Source: Panagrolaimus kolymaensis
Lineage: Eukaryota > Nematoda > Chromadorea > Rhabditida > Panagrolaimidae
NCBI GenBank assembly: GCA_028622995.1
Contig: JAJQJQ010000022.1
Span: forward strand, 2,666,001-2,730,000
Direction: 5' to 3'
DNA: 64,000 nt
Part shown: positions 14,400 through 25,704 of the stretch, in pieces
Layout: the number at the start of each line of letters is the position of its first letter
Position numbering within the stretch: position 1 is the first letter of the stretch
Made by a program: the position numbers and the translations under genes
The notes under the pieces: generated by a model
The model's input: only the letters and a program-made list of their open reading frames with translations
Told to the model about the DNA's origin: nothing
Databases searched by the model: none

Positions 14400-17300
14400 A
14401 TGACAGAAACTGTCATGCTGGAATCAGCAACCGATGACACTTTAACTAGACGATCCTCCAATGGTACTTCATCAAATAATAATGTCAAATCACATTATTT
14501 GAAAAGGCACGGTAGTTCATCATCGATTGAATCGTTGGACCAGGTTTGTGCCTTTTTTTTAAACCTCTAATAGGTGGCAAAAAACAAAAATTCAGTAAAA
14601 ATTATGTATGTATCCCTACTTTCTCGTTTTTATTATTATCAAGTATTTTTTGATACTGAAAACAAAAACGCAACAACATAACCGTTTATTCAAAACTTAA
14701 AAACAATCTTAACATTTCCCAATTAATTTTTTTTATTTGGTATCTATTTTTCTTTTTTTTTGTTATGGTCAAGGTATAAAAAGGTATTTTTTATATTGTT
14801 TTTTTCATATCAAAATTATTGAAAAACAACCAATAAGTTTTACCTTTTTTTTATTAGATACCTAATCGTCAAAAATAGTTTTTTTTGCAAGAAATAGTTA
14901 CACGTTTTTGTATTAATTTTTTACTTTCTAATGAAACTTTGCGCCAAATGCTGGGTACTGTATTATTCTGACTTTTAAACGTAAAATTAATATGCTTTTT
15001 GTAAATTTCAGGAAGCTTATTTATCTGATTGTTATTCGGATGATTTGGATAAACTCAGCACATGTTTAAGCGAGGTAAGTAAAAGATAAGATTTTTTAAT
15101 TTATTGTTATTACATCATTTTATTTTTCTATTAAAGAAAAAATAATGAGAGAAGAAAAAAAAGGGATAGGTTTTGCAATGAACCTTTTTAACTTTTGGGG
15201 AGAGTAAAGTACAGTTTTATATTTTTTGTTTATGTTTAAAAAAGATACAAAAAATACGGGGTAAAATTAAGAAATTGTTGCCAAAAATGGGTATAAAAAT
15301 CTTAAACAAAATTTATTAAGAAGTAAGGTCGCAACAAATAAATAGTTTGTCAAAATTCTCTTCTGAACACGATAGCTACTACAATGCAATAGTTATAGCT
15401 CTTATTTATTACTTTGATAGTTTGAAATATCTCTTTATTTTATTTGAAACTCCGATATAAATTAAAAGTAAATATATTTATTCGATAAAAAAAGGTGTGT
15501 GTGTGTATCATTAGGTTTGTAATTAATGGTTTTAATTTACAATCCTTTATTATTACCTTTAGAATCATCATTAAATTTACTGATTGTCTTTCTCTTTATT
15601 TTTTTAAAGGTCATTTTGCGGAGGTCGAATAAGACAAATAAGAAAGCAACAAAAAAATGGGACAAAGTACAATTTTTTAATTACCAATAATTTGAGTTGT
15701 CGTTGAACTAAGAAAATTGCCTCATCAAAATCTTGAGAAAGCCAAAAACTATGGAAAAAATGCTTTTTGATCTCTTTCTTCATTTAAAAATTTTGAATAA
15801 AAAAAGAGGGGAAAATTTCGTGATACATACTTTCCTTTAAATAATTTTTAATCAACCTTTTTTTCACATACAGAAATTGTAGTTATAACTGTCACTCATA
15901 CCCTAACTTTTTTTGTCGCGATTTTTTCGATTTCTCATGAACTTACTTTTCGGTCTTTCGTGGAGCTTTTTCTAAAGATAAATAAATATTTCTCTAAAGT
16001 TATTTGTTTGCTTTCAATTATGCGATGATTTTTTTTCTTCCATGCAAACGAACATAATACGATAAAGAAAACTTGTAATAACTTATTTTAAAAAAGGAGA
16101 TTGATTTCACGTGAATTTCATCTGAATTTAATCAACATCAAATAGAGAGAAAAAGCGATGTACTTTGTTCGATGCTTTTATGTGTGTCACTTTTCTTAAT
16201 TTTTAATATTCTTCATCCTTCCCTTTTTACTGCTTTATGGATTTAAAGTTAAAATGGCGCTATTACTATCGATTTATTCAACAATAAAAATATCCAAAAA
16301 CAAAAGTCATTAATCTTGAACCATTTTTTCTTTTTTTTGTTTCTGCAAACTCAACATTCTAGGGCGCAACTCAATTATCACAGCTTCTTTCATTGAGTTA
16401 GTTATAAATGTCCTTTAAAATTTCCTATCATTTTTTCCATGGTTCATTTCATTGATTGTTGATTTGTCAATTTCAAAGTTTTCACGTTTTGTTTTTTTTT
16501 TATTCGCGTGTTTCAACGTTTCGAATTTAAAAAAAGTTGAAAACAACAAAATTCAATCAATGATTCTCTTTGATTTAGGTTGTTTTGCTCAATATTTATT
16601 TTTGGTAAAATTAAAAAATCATGTATGAATTAGCTGAAAATGCAAAAAATATTTGCTGGAATCATTCACATTATACGGAAGTGGTTAGTTAAAGACGTTA
16701 TAAATTTTTGGGAATAAATTAGCTTTATGGGATTTAAAATTTTAAAACTTTGTCTAATTAGTCACGTTTACATATTTCATAATTTTAACTTAGAAAAAAT
16801 TAATAATAGCTGCTTTTAATAAAAATAATCATTTTTAGGTTTCATCTGAAGATGACGACCCTAAAAGAAGTAATGTTATATCAGATTTAATTCAAGCCCA
16901 GCTTGCATTTTGGACTTTGGTATTCTCATTTTTATATTCATATGCTTGGCAGCAACATCGAAAAAAGTTTTTAATGACATTATTTGTTGGAATTCCATTA
17001 GTTTTGATTGTTTGTATTACCATTGCTTGGCTTCTTGGTACCATCGTAGTTTTAAGTCGACTTTTTTCAACGTCATTGAAAATAGAAGAAATGCTAAAAT
17101 ATGGAACATGCAATGCTGAACCTGGTAAGCTATCTTTTAAATTATAAAAAAACTTTTATGAATATAATTAATTTTTAAGATGTGAATCGACGACGTCGAA
17201 CTCTTTCCAATGCTTCACATGTTTCATTAATTTCAAATTCTGGGAGATCTTCATCTTGCGAAGAACTTCTTCCAAAGCCTGTATGTCGTAAGCATTCATC

Positions 17301-17472
17301 ATCCAATTCATCGTTAAATCAAATAATCACTAATGGTTTATCGAATGGTAGTCGAGCAGTATCGCCTACATTTTCATTTTCACGACAAATTTCAACTTCA
17401 TCCCCGACTCGAAAGCTTAGTTACACATACACCCATCAAACAGCCGATGATGATGAAGGGTTTGAATCATAG
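14400..17472 (+). CDS. Membrane protein of unknown function (261 aa), long introns
   Basis: I do not recognise this gene. Four exons (14400-14543, 15012-15074, 16839-17124, 17180-17472) add to exactly 261 residues with all junctions in frame. Residues about 1-75 are polar, rich in Ser, Asp and Asn. At about 85-105 a hydrophobic segment (LAFWTLVFSFLYSYAW) precedes a basic QQHRKK loop. A stronger segment (LFVGIPLVLIVCITIAWLLG) follows at about 112-133. The remaining C-terminus is a Ser/Arg-rich cytosolic-looking tail ending DDDEGFES. The layout suggests a two-pass hairpin or a single pass with an amphipathic neighbour, with both tails on one side. Introns 1 and 2 (468 and 1764 bp) are far longer than the usual 50 bp here, which suggests regulatory content. 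Confidence 0.75.
16621..16683 (+). CDS. Candidate alternative first exon of the unknown membrane-protein gene
   Basis: Inside the 1764-bp intron an ATG at 16621 opens 21 codons (MYELAENAKNICWNHSHYTEV) that end at a GTTAGT donor at 16684. The phase is 0, exactly what the exon at 16839 needs, so splicing would give a 213-residue isoform. That form swaps the 69-residue acidic N-terminus for a short one while keeping both hydrophobic segments. An acceptor-like TTTGATTTAG ends about 40 bp upstream. Evidence is limited to frame, donor and context. Confidence 0.4.
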
Positions 17473-18690
17473 ATATTTCTATAAACTTCTCCATATTTAT
17501 ATATATTTACTTCAATTATATATTTGAATATTCACAAAAAAACTTTTTATTCTAACGGGTGAATTGGAACTTTTAAAAGAAAGCAAAAGTTTCAAAAATT
17601 CTAAACAAATAAAAACTTCGGAACTATTACGGTTTTATTGTTACATTTTTTGTGTACATTTTTCACGCTTATATGTTTTTATGTGTTTGTATTTTAATTA
17701 ATAAAATAAATATTTTTATGTTATATTTTAATATTTCTTGCTTTAGCATTTTCCATTGTCTCATTATAAAAAAAAGAAGATCGGAGGCAACATGAATGCT
17801 TTCGATTTGCACGTTTTGTAATCAATGACGCTGCCACCAATTTCATAACCTACCCAAATAATTGAATCCAACTCTATTTAAAAATTAAATAAACTAGCAT
17901 TAACGAAACGAAAAAAGAGAGTATCAGTTTACAACCCACGATGTGACTTCAGTGGAATAAGCAAAGTAATGCAATCATTATCCATCATACCATAACCATC
18001 TCAGACAAAGACTTATAAAATATATGGCGCTTTAAAAACAATAAATACATTGTAAATTGAAGACTAAAAGAGTGAGTAAATAAGAAAATAGTGTTCTTTG
18101 AGTAAAATGCTTATGTCTGAAACTAAAAAAAATTGGAAAATAAGCTGACAATGAAAACCGAATTTAAAAAATAAACATTCCTTTTTTTGATGATTGAAAA
18201 ATGATCCTTTGGAAAATGTCTTTCTCAACCTTTGTACTTTCACAATCACATTTTTCACAAACTTTAAATTAAGTATTTAAAAAGAAATGATTGAAGTAGC
18301 CATCTGTTTAGTTTTTAGTATTCTAAACCATTTGGGAGTCGGCTACATTATTTTTTGTTTTTGTCTACGAGAGATTTTCCCATGTTTCTTCATTTTTCGA
18401 TCGCGATTGTTGCTAATTATCCTTTCTTCTTCTTTTTTTTTTTGACTGTCCTCCAAAATTTTTCTGAATAATCCTTCAAAGTCAAGGATAATTGCTTATC
18501 GTCGTCTTTGCCCTTTTTTGAAGAAAGACTAAACTCAATTCGTTTCAGCAATTTTATCTTTGGTCTTTTTTCTACACTTCCGTGATTCCATTTTTAGAAC
18601 TTTTATCCCACATTTTACTCACTTTGTTTTAGAATTTTTTTAAACCTTAATCATCTAATCACATTCAAAAAAGTGGATGTCACTGGAACA
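17473..18690. other. Intergenic, no gene seen
   Basis: Contains the 3' UTR of the membrane-protein gene (AATAAA-like signals near 17700) and the promoter of the multicopper oxidase. No supported open frame. Confidence 0.5.
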
Positions 18691-21600
18691 ATGCAATATT
18701 GTTCGAAATTTATTTTGTTATTTTCGCTCATTATTACCACATCCGCATGGCAAAGATATGAAAAACCAATCAAAATTGCAACGCCAAATAAGGTAAAAAC
18801 TTTTGTTTATTCCTAAAAATCGAAGCCTTTCCGCATTTTTTTTTACCAAAAACTTCCATGAAATATTTTTAAGGATGGCATCTACGAATTCGAGCTCATT
18901 GTTGCTCACAAAATGACTATGGCTCGAGGATTAAAATATGGGAAAATAGGAGTATTGGATTATGAACCGGATACAGGAGATTGGATGCAAAGAAATTCAG
19001 ATCAACTCTCAGCTTGTGATGATACAGATGTTTTTATAAAAAGTAATGAAACAGATGAACTACGAGATACAGTATTAGCGGATGTCATACAACTTGATGG
19101 TTTACATCATCGAATGATAACAATTAATGGAAATACGTTTGTGGTTTCTTCTTAAATCTTTAACTCTGAATTTTTTTTGATTTAGTCCTGGATTTCCCAT
19201 AGTTGTGCCATTGGGTGCTAAAGTTGTCATGAGAGTTAAAAATAGACTCAATACTGAAGCCATTACTTTGCATGTTCATGGTTTAGATAAAAGAGGACTA
19301 TGGTGGACTGACGGGGTTGCCCACATACAACAATGTCCCATTGTAGCTGGTGATGAGTAAGTTTTCTAATCAAAGCCTTCAATAAATAATCATAAAATAC
19401 TTCAGTTTCACTTATCGTTTTATTGCTGATGCTCCAGGCACTCATTGGTATCATGGCCATTTAAATAGTGATCGAGGAGAAGGATTACTTGGAGGTTTTG
19501 TTGTTAAAAATCCCGATGATACCGTTCCTGATCCCTCAAATAAAGGAAAGCGTTTGACTATTGAAAGAGATTATTATGTTATGTTACAAGTAAAATTTTT
19601 ATTATGAAAAAAATATCATAATAAAACAGTTTTTTTAGGATTGGGCAGTTCCATGGCCAGCTGAACAACATTACAATTTGCATGATGGAACGATGAAATG
19701 GGTTAGCGGTATGGATGGTGAACGAAGAAGTCAATGTTGGGCTCCCACGCGAACATATGATGGCTCAAATGTTGGTGGTTCAGTTCCTATGAGCTCCTTT
19801 TTAATGGGAGATAAAGGATGGTATAGCCCTGAAGATCAAAAAACTCGACCATCAAAGCTTCCACTTGCCACGTATCTCATTAAAAAGGGTGAAGATATTC
19901 TTATGCGTTTTGTTAATGGTGGAGTTGCCCAAGAAGTTCTCATATGGTTTGAAGATCATCAATTCACCCTTGTTGCCGCAGATGGGGTTGAAGTCAAACC
20001 CGTCACAGTTGATGCTTTAGTTATTTTCAGTGGTGAACGATATGATGTTCTTATTCGTGGCCTTAAAACGCCTAAAAGGAAAGTTTATCGATTTATTTTG
20101 GAAACCATGGAATCAATTCATTGGAATTGGTCTTCATATGAACCATTCAAAAGTTTGGGAAATCTCGAATATGAAGGTGTAAATCTTCAAATTGATGATA
20201 AAGTTGATTGGGATCATAAAAATTGCACACAAGAAAATAAATGCTTAATTTTCAATTGCCCCTTTGGACAATTTGGTGAGAAATATCCATTTAATTGCTT
20301 CTCATCCCATCTTCTTGAAAATGCCAAACCTGTCCCAAACAATGAATTGATTAAAGCTGCGAAATTTGGTGATAATTTTGACGTAAGTTTTTAAAAAGAA
20401 ATCATCTAAAATCCATATCGCCGTAAAATCTTTAAAGGGAGTGTTTCAGCAAGCTAGGAAATTTTTTTCCTTAGAGCGGGTGTTCCTAGCCCGAAAGTTT
20501 CCTTTCTCTTTGTCTTCTTTTTTTGCAATTTTTTTGGAAATTCAATCAAACTTTATAGATACATAATAGTAATACATATATTACTTTATTTGCTACACCT
20601 TCCCCAACATAGTTTTAAGAGAAAATCAGTTCTGGCTAGTTAAAAAATATAATCAATGTATGCGTAAATGAGATTTGGATGAATTTTCAAAAAAAGAGTG
20701 CAAAATCATTGACAAAGAGAAAGGAAACTTTCGGGCTAGGAACACCCGCTCTAAGGAAAAAATTTTCCTAGCTTGATGAAACACTCCCTTTAAAAGCTTG
20801 GTCTTATTGTAGGAACGCTTCCTAAACATGCATTTCGATTCCCATGTTGATGGTTACATGTTTATAAAACCCCATGGAATGCCATATTTTTATCATAATC
20901 GTCTTGATGAGGTCTCAGTTAAATGTGACCCAGAGGTTTGTGATCGACATAAACATGCCAAATATGATCACATTTGTGATTGCTTCATTCATTATTATTT
21001 CAAACTCAATTCCACAGTTCAAGTAAGATTTATATCAGAAAAGAAAAGTTGGTGGTAAAGTTAGTAAACTTTCAGTTGACAATTTACAATATGGGTGATG
21101 GTGGAAAAGCTGGAACTGGATATTCGCATCCTTTCCATATGCATGGCTTACATTTTGCTGTAATGAAAGTAATATTTTTATTATCAAAATTGTATTAACT
21201 TCATCTATCATTCCTCTTATTTGTAGATCGCATACCCGGATTATTTCCCCAATGGAACCATAAAAGCCATGAACAAAGATCTTCCATGTGAGGATGTAAC
21301 TCAACGTTGTTTGGATTTAAAATGGACAAATGAAACATGGATGAATGGAAATATTCAAGGAATGCAAAAAAATCCCAGTTATCGAGATACCATTCTTATC
21401 CCAACTGGAGGATATACGGTTATTCGATTTAGAGCTGACAACCCGGGTTGGTGGTTTGCGCATTGTCATTTAATGCTTCATCATATGGTAATAAAAAATT
21501 GTACTGAAACGTTATTAAATTTCAATATTTTAGGGCGGCACAGCTTTTGCATTCAGAATTGGCGAACATGAAGATCTTCCAAAACCTCCACCAAATTTTC

Positions 21601-21730
21601 CACATTCTTGCGGCATTTTTGATGATTATGATGTAAGCGAATAAACGAAATTAGAGAAATTTATAATAAAGATAATTTTTAGATTTCACCAAAAATTGGT
21701 TTAAGCGAAGAAAAGAAGAATGCAATGTAA
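18691..21730 (+). CDS. Secreted multicopper oxidase (laccase / ferroxidase-like)
   Basis: Predicted copper enzyme that oxidises a substrate (phenol, ferrous iron or similar) and reduces oxygen to water. Ten exons (18691-18792, 18874-19136, 19186-19356, 19406-19589, 19639-20382, 20813-21022, 21076-21168, 21227-21487, 21534-21632, 21683-21730) give exactly 724 residues. The N-terminus [19 protein letters not shown] is a signal peptide. All four copper-ligand motifs are present: [20 protein letters not shown] and the HCH of [11 protein letters not shown], giving ten His and one Cys. There is no obvious C-terminal membrane anchor. Exon 5 carries a long insert with Cys-rich pieces ([12 protein letters not shown]) between cupredoxin domains, and [19 protein letters not shown] follows in exon 6. 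Substrate is uncertain; nematode members of the family are little characterised. The intron at 20383-20812 hosts a MITE. Confidence 0.95.
20436..20789. mobile_element. TTAA-flanked MITE (354 bp) in an intron of the multicopper oxidase
   Basis: The two 79-bp arms (20436-20514 and 20711-20789) are inverted copies differing at about two positions, starting AGGGAGTGTTTCA and ending with its complement. TTAA flanks the element on both sides (20432-20435 and 20790-20793). A TTAA target and precise inverted ends suggest a piggyBac-mobilised MITE. The middle (about 20515-20710) is unrelated AT-rich DNA with no open frame of note. It lies wholly within a phase-0 intron, so the reading frame is untouched, but the transcript can fold into a 79-bp hairpin. 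Confidence 0.88.
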
Positions 21731-22196
21731 AATGTGGTATCCAATACACAAAATTTGTGTAAATTTTTAAAAAGCTTTAATAATTTATAGTTCAAATCTA
21801 TGCTTGTTATTTTAGTGTTGTTAATAAAAAGTTTAACAGTTGTTTTAAACATTAAAAATTTGTTTTCTCAAATAGCTCGTGAGGTTAAATTTTTTGAATA
21901 AACAAAGTATTATGCTCATCAACTACGGTTTTGGGAAAGCGCGCAAGATCCCAAAATCCTTGGCAAAAACAGAAGGAAAGACAAAATGCAAAACGCGTTT
22001 CCAAAACAAAAATTTTTATGCTTCTACGTAATATTTATGAATTTATTAATTCGTATTATCGTTAGAATAATATGTATATTTATTTGTGATTTATTTATCC
22101 CTTTATAATTCTAACCAATATCCGCGTTAATTATTAAAATAGTAATATTCTCATTTTTCAACTCTAATATTAAACATTTTAGAAGCAATCTTTTTC
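21731..22196. other. Intergenic spacer
   Basis: 3' UTR of the oxidase and upstream region of the TCERG1-like copy. An acceptor (ATTTTAG, ending 22182) sits 14 bp before the ATG at 22197, suggesting spliced-leader addition to that copy. Confidence 0.55.
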
Positions 22197-25052
22197 ATGT
22201 CACAAAGACCTCTCTATTTTCCTGATCCTCGAAGACCGCTTCAAAACGATCTTGCAAAAGCATGGCTTGAGTTTACCGCTCCATCTGGACAGAAATATTA
22301 TTTCAATAACATCACTCAAGAGAATACATGGGAAAAACCAAAAGCTTTGATTGATAGAGAAGGTAAAATTTGTGCATAAACTTTTGCATCCAATTTTTTA
22401 TTACCTCCAATTTTAGCTAATGAAGGTGGTGGACAAATGTCTCACCCCGGAATGGTACCTGCAGTATTTACACATGCACAAATAGCAGTTCATCAACAAA
22501 ATGTTGCTGTTTCAACTCCAGTGGCTACTCAAAATAATGGCGGTGTTGCAGATGGAATTCTCCATGTAAACAATAGTCCGGATGCTGGTATTCCAACAGA
22601 TCCTGCCAATGCGTGGCAAGAATTTACTGCTGCAGATGGAAATAAATATTATTTTAATATGCTTACTCAAGAAAATACATGGAAAAAACCAAAAGCTTTG
22701 ATTGATAGAGAAGGTAACATTTTTTCATAAAGATTTGCATATAATTTTTAATTCACGAAATTCTAGCTAATGAAGGTACTAAACAAATATCTCATCCAGA
22801 AATGGCACCTGCAACAATTACATTTCATCGACAAACTGTTGCTGCATCCACGCCAGTGGCTACTCAAAATAAAGGCGATGGCGCAGATGGAAATCGTCCT
22901 ATTAGCAGCAGACCGGTTGTCGGTAAGTTTTTTTATAAATACAAATAAAATGAACTTTATAATAATATCTATTTTTAGGCACTCCGTGGTGTATTGTGTG
23001 GACTGGGGATAACAGAGTTTTCTTTTATAATCCAACAACAAAAACTTCAGTTTGGCAACGACCTCCTGAACTTTATAATCGTCCTGATGTTGATTTGTTG
23101 CTTACTAAAAGACCTGATAGTATGTATTTGTCTTCATTTTTACAAAGCATTATTAATTCATTAATTTCAGAAAAAGAAAATGATGTTTCAAAACCAGCTG
23201 GTGATGGCGCTCCACTTTCTAAAACAACTACACCTCAACAAGGTGGCAATGTAAACGAGGATGAGGAAGAAGATGAAGATATGGAAGCTCCTCCAAAAAA
23301 GAGGACTCGACAAGAAAAGAATCAAGATCGAATTGAAGAACAGAAAAAGGCTGCACAAAAGGAAAAGAAAGAAAAGGCAAAGCCTGTTGTGAAGGAAATT
23401 GATCCAGCAATCGAAGCAGAAATAAAAGCTAAACAAACTCGTGCTGAGGTTTGTATATTCATCTCAAAAGTATCTTTAATAATTAAATTTTTAGATTCCA
23501 TTGGAAGAACGCCAAAAGCAATTCCGTGAGATGCTAGTTGAAAGAAACGTGTTTGCGAATTCAACTTTTCAAAAAGAACTGTCAAAAATTGTATTCGATT
23601 CTCGTTATTTGTTACTCAACGCAACTGAACGTAAAAGCTCCTTTGAAGAATATGCTAATGAACGAGCTGAAATTGAAAAAGCCGAGAAGAAAGCCAAAGC
23701 AAAGATAGCAAAAGAAAAATACATGGAAATGTTGCAGGAAGCTGAATTGGATGGAAAATCAAAGTTTTCTTCGTTTCAAACCAAGTATGGTAAAGATGAA
23801 AGATTCAAAAATGTTGAAAAACATCGCGATCGTGAAGATTTCTTCAATGATTATGTCAATGAACTCTACCAAAAAGAAAAAGAAGAAAAACATAAAGTTA
23901 AAGAAGAAGTTAATTTGTGCTTACGTTTCGTTATTTATTGTTATGTTTTTTAGAGCAAAGTAGCATTTCGTGAACTTCTTCAAGATAAAGATGTCTATGA
24001 AATTCGTCGCTCATCCAAATGGTCTCATGTTAAAAAACGCATTGGTGATGATCCAAGATATAAAGCCAAATATCTCGATAGTGATATTCGAGAAGAAATC
24101 TTTCGACAATATGTCTCATCTTTGCCCAAGGATGAAGAATCAGATGGTGAAGGTGGTCGAATCAAAGAAATTGATGAACTACAACAACCTAAAACTGCTG
24201 AAGAACTTGCCCTTGAACGAAGAAAGAATGAAGTTCAGGCTGAACTTCATGAACACAAAAAAGAAAGAAACAAGGAAAGAGAGCTGCTTCAATATAAAGA
24301 TGAAAAAGAAAGTTTTACAGTGGTTCTTAATGATTTGGTAAGATTTGCTAATCTTTTTATTTATTTATTAACCATCACAAGTTGTTTTAGATTCGACATG
24401 GAGATTATTCATGGCATGATGCTCGAAAGGTTCTCAAAAAAGATAATCGCTATAAAAAGTTGGAACTTTTATCACATAATGAAAAAGAAGATATTTTCAA
24501 AGAACATGTTCGTGAACTTGATCGCAAAAGACAAGATGCCTTCTTTCAACTTATGAATGAGCAAGAAGATATCGATGTCAATACAAGATGGAAAGATGCA
24601 AAGAAAATTATTTTTGATGAAGAAAAATTTTCAAAGCTTATTCAAAGTGAACGAAGAGTGGAAAATGATTTTCGTGAATGGCGTAAATGTCGTTTGAATG
24701 AACTTCTAAAAGATTTTCGAGAGTTATTACATGAAACTCAAATAATTACTTTCGAATCCAAAAAGAAAATCTTAATGAATGAAGGACATTTAAGTGATAT
24801 TCTTGCTATTCTTGAGGTATGTTATTATTATTATTATTAATCATCCACTAACTTACTAAGAATTTAAGAATGATAAGCGTTATTTGGTTCTAATTGGATG
24901 TCCTGAAGAACGTGAACGTGAACTTGAAATTTATATCGATGATCTCGCTGCTAAAGGTAATCCTTCTTTATTAAAAATATCTTATGGTCTTATTAATATT
25001 TGCAGGTCCTCCTCCACATCAAACTCTAGCTCAACCTGAACAACTCATATAA
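22197..25052 (+). CDS. TCERG1 (CA150)-like transcription elongation/splicing factor, truncated paralogue
   Basis: Second, inverted copy of the gene at 34015-37996. TCERG1 couples RNA polymerase II elongation to splicing; its WW domains bind proline-rich splicing factors and its FF domains bind the phosphorylated polymerase tail. This copy begins directly at a WW domain (AKAWLEFTAPSGQKYYFNN, exon 1). It then has a second near-identical WW (ANAWQEFTAADGNKYYFN) and a third (TPWCIVWTGDNRVFFYN). An acidic and Lys-rich linker with a possible nuclear signal (PPKKRTRQEKNQDR) precedes a series of FF repeats (from IPLEERQKQFREMLVER). The proline/arginine-rich N-terminus and first WW of the long copy are absent. 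The exon pair WW2 plus linker is repeated, which looks like an internal duplication. The frame is open throughout, so it is probably expressed. Stop at 25052. Confidence 0.9.
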
Positions 25053-25289
25053 ATCGTCATTTCTATGTTTGATATTGTCATTTATTTCTCTTATGTTATT
25101 TTTGCTTTTATTATTGTTCTTTAATTATTGGATGACTGATTTGTTTTTGTGTTTACAAAACATGTTTTTACTTTATTTTGTGATATAATAAAACATTACA
25201 TATATAAGTAACGGTTATTGGTGTTTATTGCAAAAAAAATTAAATTGGCAAAAAATTGAATGGAAAACAAAACCGAAAACAAGCATTGC

Positions 25290-25704
25290 TTATTTTTTAT
25301 CTTTAGGTTTTGAAACTTTTAACTGTCCTGCTTTATTGTCAGTTGTATCAGATGTTTCTAAAGTCATTCCTGTTGCAACTGAAGTTAAAATTAATTGATC
25401 CCACATTTTTTGAGGTGTATGGGGACTTGAAGATTCATCATCGCTTGTTTCCACAACCTTACCATCAATCATTTTTCGGCCATCTTAAAATTCTTTTTTT
25501 ATATGATTTCAATAATAAAAAAGACTTCGAAACAAATAGATGAAAATGGCGGATTTACTTACCTTTAGTATAACTAATCTTTTTACGTTCTTTATGTTCA
25601 ACAAATACTTTAGTTTCCTCATCCGCCTCCGCTGATCCGCTTTTGGATGCTGGAGCTGAATAAAATTCTACAGCATCATTGTTGCAATTCATCATTCCAA
25701 TCAT
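25290..25704 (-). CDS. Small hydrophilic protein, unknown function (about 112 aa)
   Basis: I do not recognise this gene. Two minus-strand exons join in frame (AAG|AT to KD). The ATG at 25704 starts MIGMMNCNNDAVEFYSAP. The middle is charged (ADEETKVFVEHKERKKISY) and is followed by DGRKMIDGKVVETSDDES, a typical acidic casein-kinase-2-like cluster, and a Lys-rich tail KVSKPKDKK. No signal peptide or membrane segment. Its 3' end converges on the TCERG1-like copy 240 bp away. Coding-like composition and clean splice sites support it; no family is assigned. Confidence 0.6.

Noticed and set aside
16369..16405. TATCACAGCTTCTTTC, resembling the miR-2 family seed, inside an AACTCAAT...ATTGAGTT hairpin.
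   Set aside because: The seed lies in the loop, not in a stem arm, and the stem is only 8 bp, so it cannot be processed as a normal microRNA.
23188..23436. Antisense frames over the TCERG1 linker (Phe/Leu/Ser-rich), also mirrored at 35629-35877.
   Set aside because: Shadows of the Glu/Lys-rich coding strand; both copies show the same because the coding sequence is shared.
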